In this document: positions 62,706 to 64,000 of the stretch, in pieces
Layout: each line of letters opens with the position of its first letter
Numbering within the stretch: the first letter of the stretch is position 1
The notes under the pieces: generated by a model
Database searches by the model: none
Seen by the model: the letters and a program-made list of their open reading frames with translations, nothing else
What the model was told of the DNA's origin: nothing
Assembly: GCA_017893485.1 (NCBI GenBank)
Contig: CM030366.1
Coordinates: 50,155,065 to 50,219,064 of the forward strand
Source: Hemerocallis citrina
Lineage: Eukaryota > Streptophyta > Magnoliopsida > Asparagales > Asphodelaceae
Direction: 5' to 3'
DNA: 64,000 bases
Made by a program: the position numbers and the translations under genes

Positions 62706-64000
62706 ATATGTATATATATGTGAAGAAGAGATGCTGGGTGTTGCTTGCCAAAATGAGATGGAGGTGCTGATTACTTTGCTGAGGAGAATTGGGGGAATCC
62801 TTTGGTGCACAGATTTCGAGGAGCGAAACAGAGTTTCTAGGAGCTCTTATTCTAGGAGTTCAATTGAGTACAATTACAAATTCTTCAACCTTGGGTTGGT
62901 GTTTCTTAAATTCTTTCAAATATAGGAGTAGAAATTGCATGGTAGATAATATATAATTTTATTCGTTAAATTTGAATTGCTATGATGAAAATTACATGCT
63001 AGTTGTTGTAGAGATTGATTGCTAAATTTTAATTAATGGGATAGATGTGAATTACAAAATTTATTGTCCGAAGTTTGTTATGATGATTGTTAGAATATTT
63101 GCATGCAAAAATATGTGCCATTTGGTAATTATGATTGTATGATGCATGATTAAAATAATAATTGAAATAATGCAAATATATGAAAAAAATGACTTTTGAT
63201 GCTAATGTGGCAAAGGAGTGAGGATTTAATCTCAGTGATATTTATTTTGTGAGTCTAGAACTTTATAAAGAAATTTTGATGAAAGACAATATTTTGTTTT
63301 GGGAAAAATTGATTATGTGTTCTAACACAATTTTGGGGAGAAAACTTGTTTTATCGGCCAAAAGAAAACTTTATAAAATTTTAAATATAATATACTATAT
63401 TGAATTTTGATGAAACATGTTTTGAAAAGAAATCAAGTTTTGAATGAGAACAAATCAATTGAAATATCAAGTTTTTAACAAACATCCTCTTGTGGAAAGT
63501 GGGTTGTCAAATTATGAAGAAATCATCGTTGCTGTTCAATATCGAAAATATATTTATGATCCACTTTAACTGTAACCTGGTGCAATCGATAGTCGACCGA
63601 ACTAGAGTCGACAGTCGACTGTCAAGTATTAAGTTTCGGATATTTTTTGTCAGCAGGACATTCGACTGCCTACTTTTCCACAGTCGACTGTTACTGTCTT
63701 GATTTTTGGTTCTGGAGTTTCAAAGTTTCGTAGGATAGTCGACTGACCTTTTGCCAACCATCGAATGAATTGACTGTGTTGTTTTTGAGTTTCAAAGTTT
63801 CGCAAGACAGTCGACTGGACATTTTTCCACAGTCGACTGAACTGGCATTTTGGTTCTTGAGTTTTGAGGTCTCGCAGAAAAGCCGACTGGCCGCTTTTAA
63901 TAGTCGACTGCCACTATCTTGGCTGATGAATTTTCCTGAGTTTGAATTTGATTTTTGACATGTGAAAGTTGAGTAAGATTAAATATGAGATTTTATGATT
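61173..64000 (+). repeat. 3' LTR of element D, truncated by the window end
   Basis: Aligns with 55280-57330 across its length apart from an extra 62073-62833. That extra part contains a C-rich leader (62160-62600), ATGT repeats (62297-62326) and a TA run (62630-62702). A 15-G run lies at 62032-62046. The GTCGAC array recurs at 63595-63915. Confidence 0.85.

Larger units (their letters stand above)
55280..64000 (+). mobile_element. Element D: non-coding gypsy-type element (LARD-like)
   Basis: 5' LTR 55280-58613, priming site 58617-58629, internal 58614-61172, polypurine tract 61160-61172, and 3' LTR from 61173 past the window end. Ends TGTAACACCC...GTTACA, the GAGGACGG...AAGGGG tail and the Met-tRNA site are gypsy-like. 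The 2.56-kb interior has no gag or pol, so it would need proteins in trans. It is inserted in E's gag; the left flanking 5-mer is CACTC. Confidence 0.85.

Overview
The window is plant nuclear DNA, most likely from a dicot, although the sequence does not fix the species. The evidence is an intron-containing eIF2-beta gene at the left edge, Ty3/gypsy chromovirus and Ty1/copia (SIRE-like) LTR retrotransposons primed by initiator Met-tRNA, an L1-type LINE, Helitrons, and CACTA, Mutator, hAT and TTA-target-site DNA elements. Only the eIF2-beta 3' end (1-677) looks like a working host gene. Nearly everything else is nested mobile DNA, and most of the longer open frames are decayed transposon proteins or fragments of captured host exons.

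Layout. 1-677: last two exons of eIF2-beta. 678-9712: gene-proximal cluster of TTA/TAA-target-site elements (M1-M4); M4 is split by a 5'-truncated LINE and by a 1.56-kb solo LTR with a perfect 5-bp duplication. 9722-12494: Mutator-like element with ~430-bp terminal inverted repeats and a perfect 9-bp duplication. 12606-21446: Helitron territory, holding a CACTA element (13264-17643) that carries a purple-acid-phosphatase exon, a 218-bp mini-Helitron, a Helitron helicase C-terminus, and a captured exon of a CASTOR/POLLUX-type ion channel. 21648-23052: chimeric retro-insertion in which a wall-associated-kinase fragment is fused to a LINE 3' tail, with a 16-bp duplication. 23337-24379: three MITEs nested inside one another. 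24463-25359: hAT element. 25549-26558: 1-kb foldback element. 26774-30564: 3.8-kb solo LTR. 30675-31412: sixth M element.

31473-64000 is a deep nest. Gypsy element B (minus strand) sits in a mini-Helitron. The complete gypsy element A (36991-49118, minus strand, duplication CAGCA) sits in B's reverse transcriptase. B's 5' LTR is cut by a third gypsy LTR (C), C is cut by a SIRE-like copia element (E), and E's gag is cut by a non-coding, LARD-like gypsy element (D) that runs off the right edge.

The observations I rate highest are four. (1) The six TTA-target-site elements are built from repeated ~23-bp palindromes whose cores differ between elements but match across the two arms. (2) Element D has an initiator-tRNA-like pseudogene whose 3' end is complementary to D's own variant primer-binding site. 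(3) There is a WAK-LINE chimeric retroposition. (4) A CACTA and a Helitron have captured different host-gene exons within about 6 kb. All coordinates were read by eye; element ends backed by target-site duplications are the most secure.
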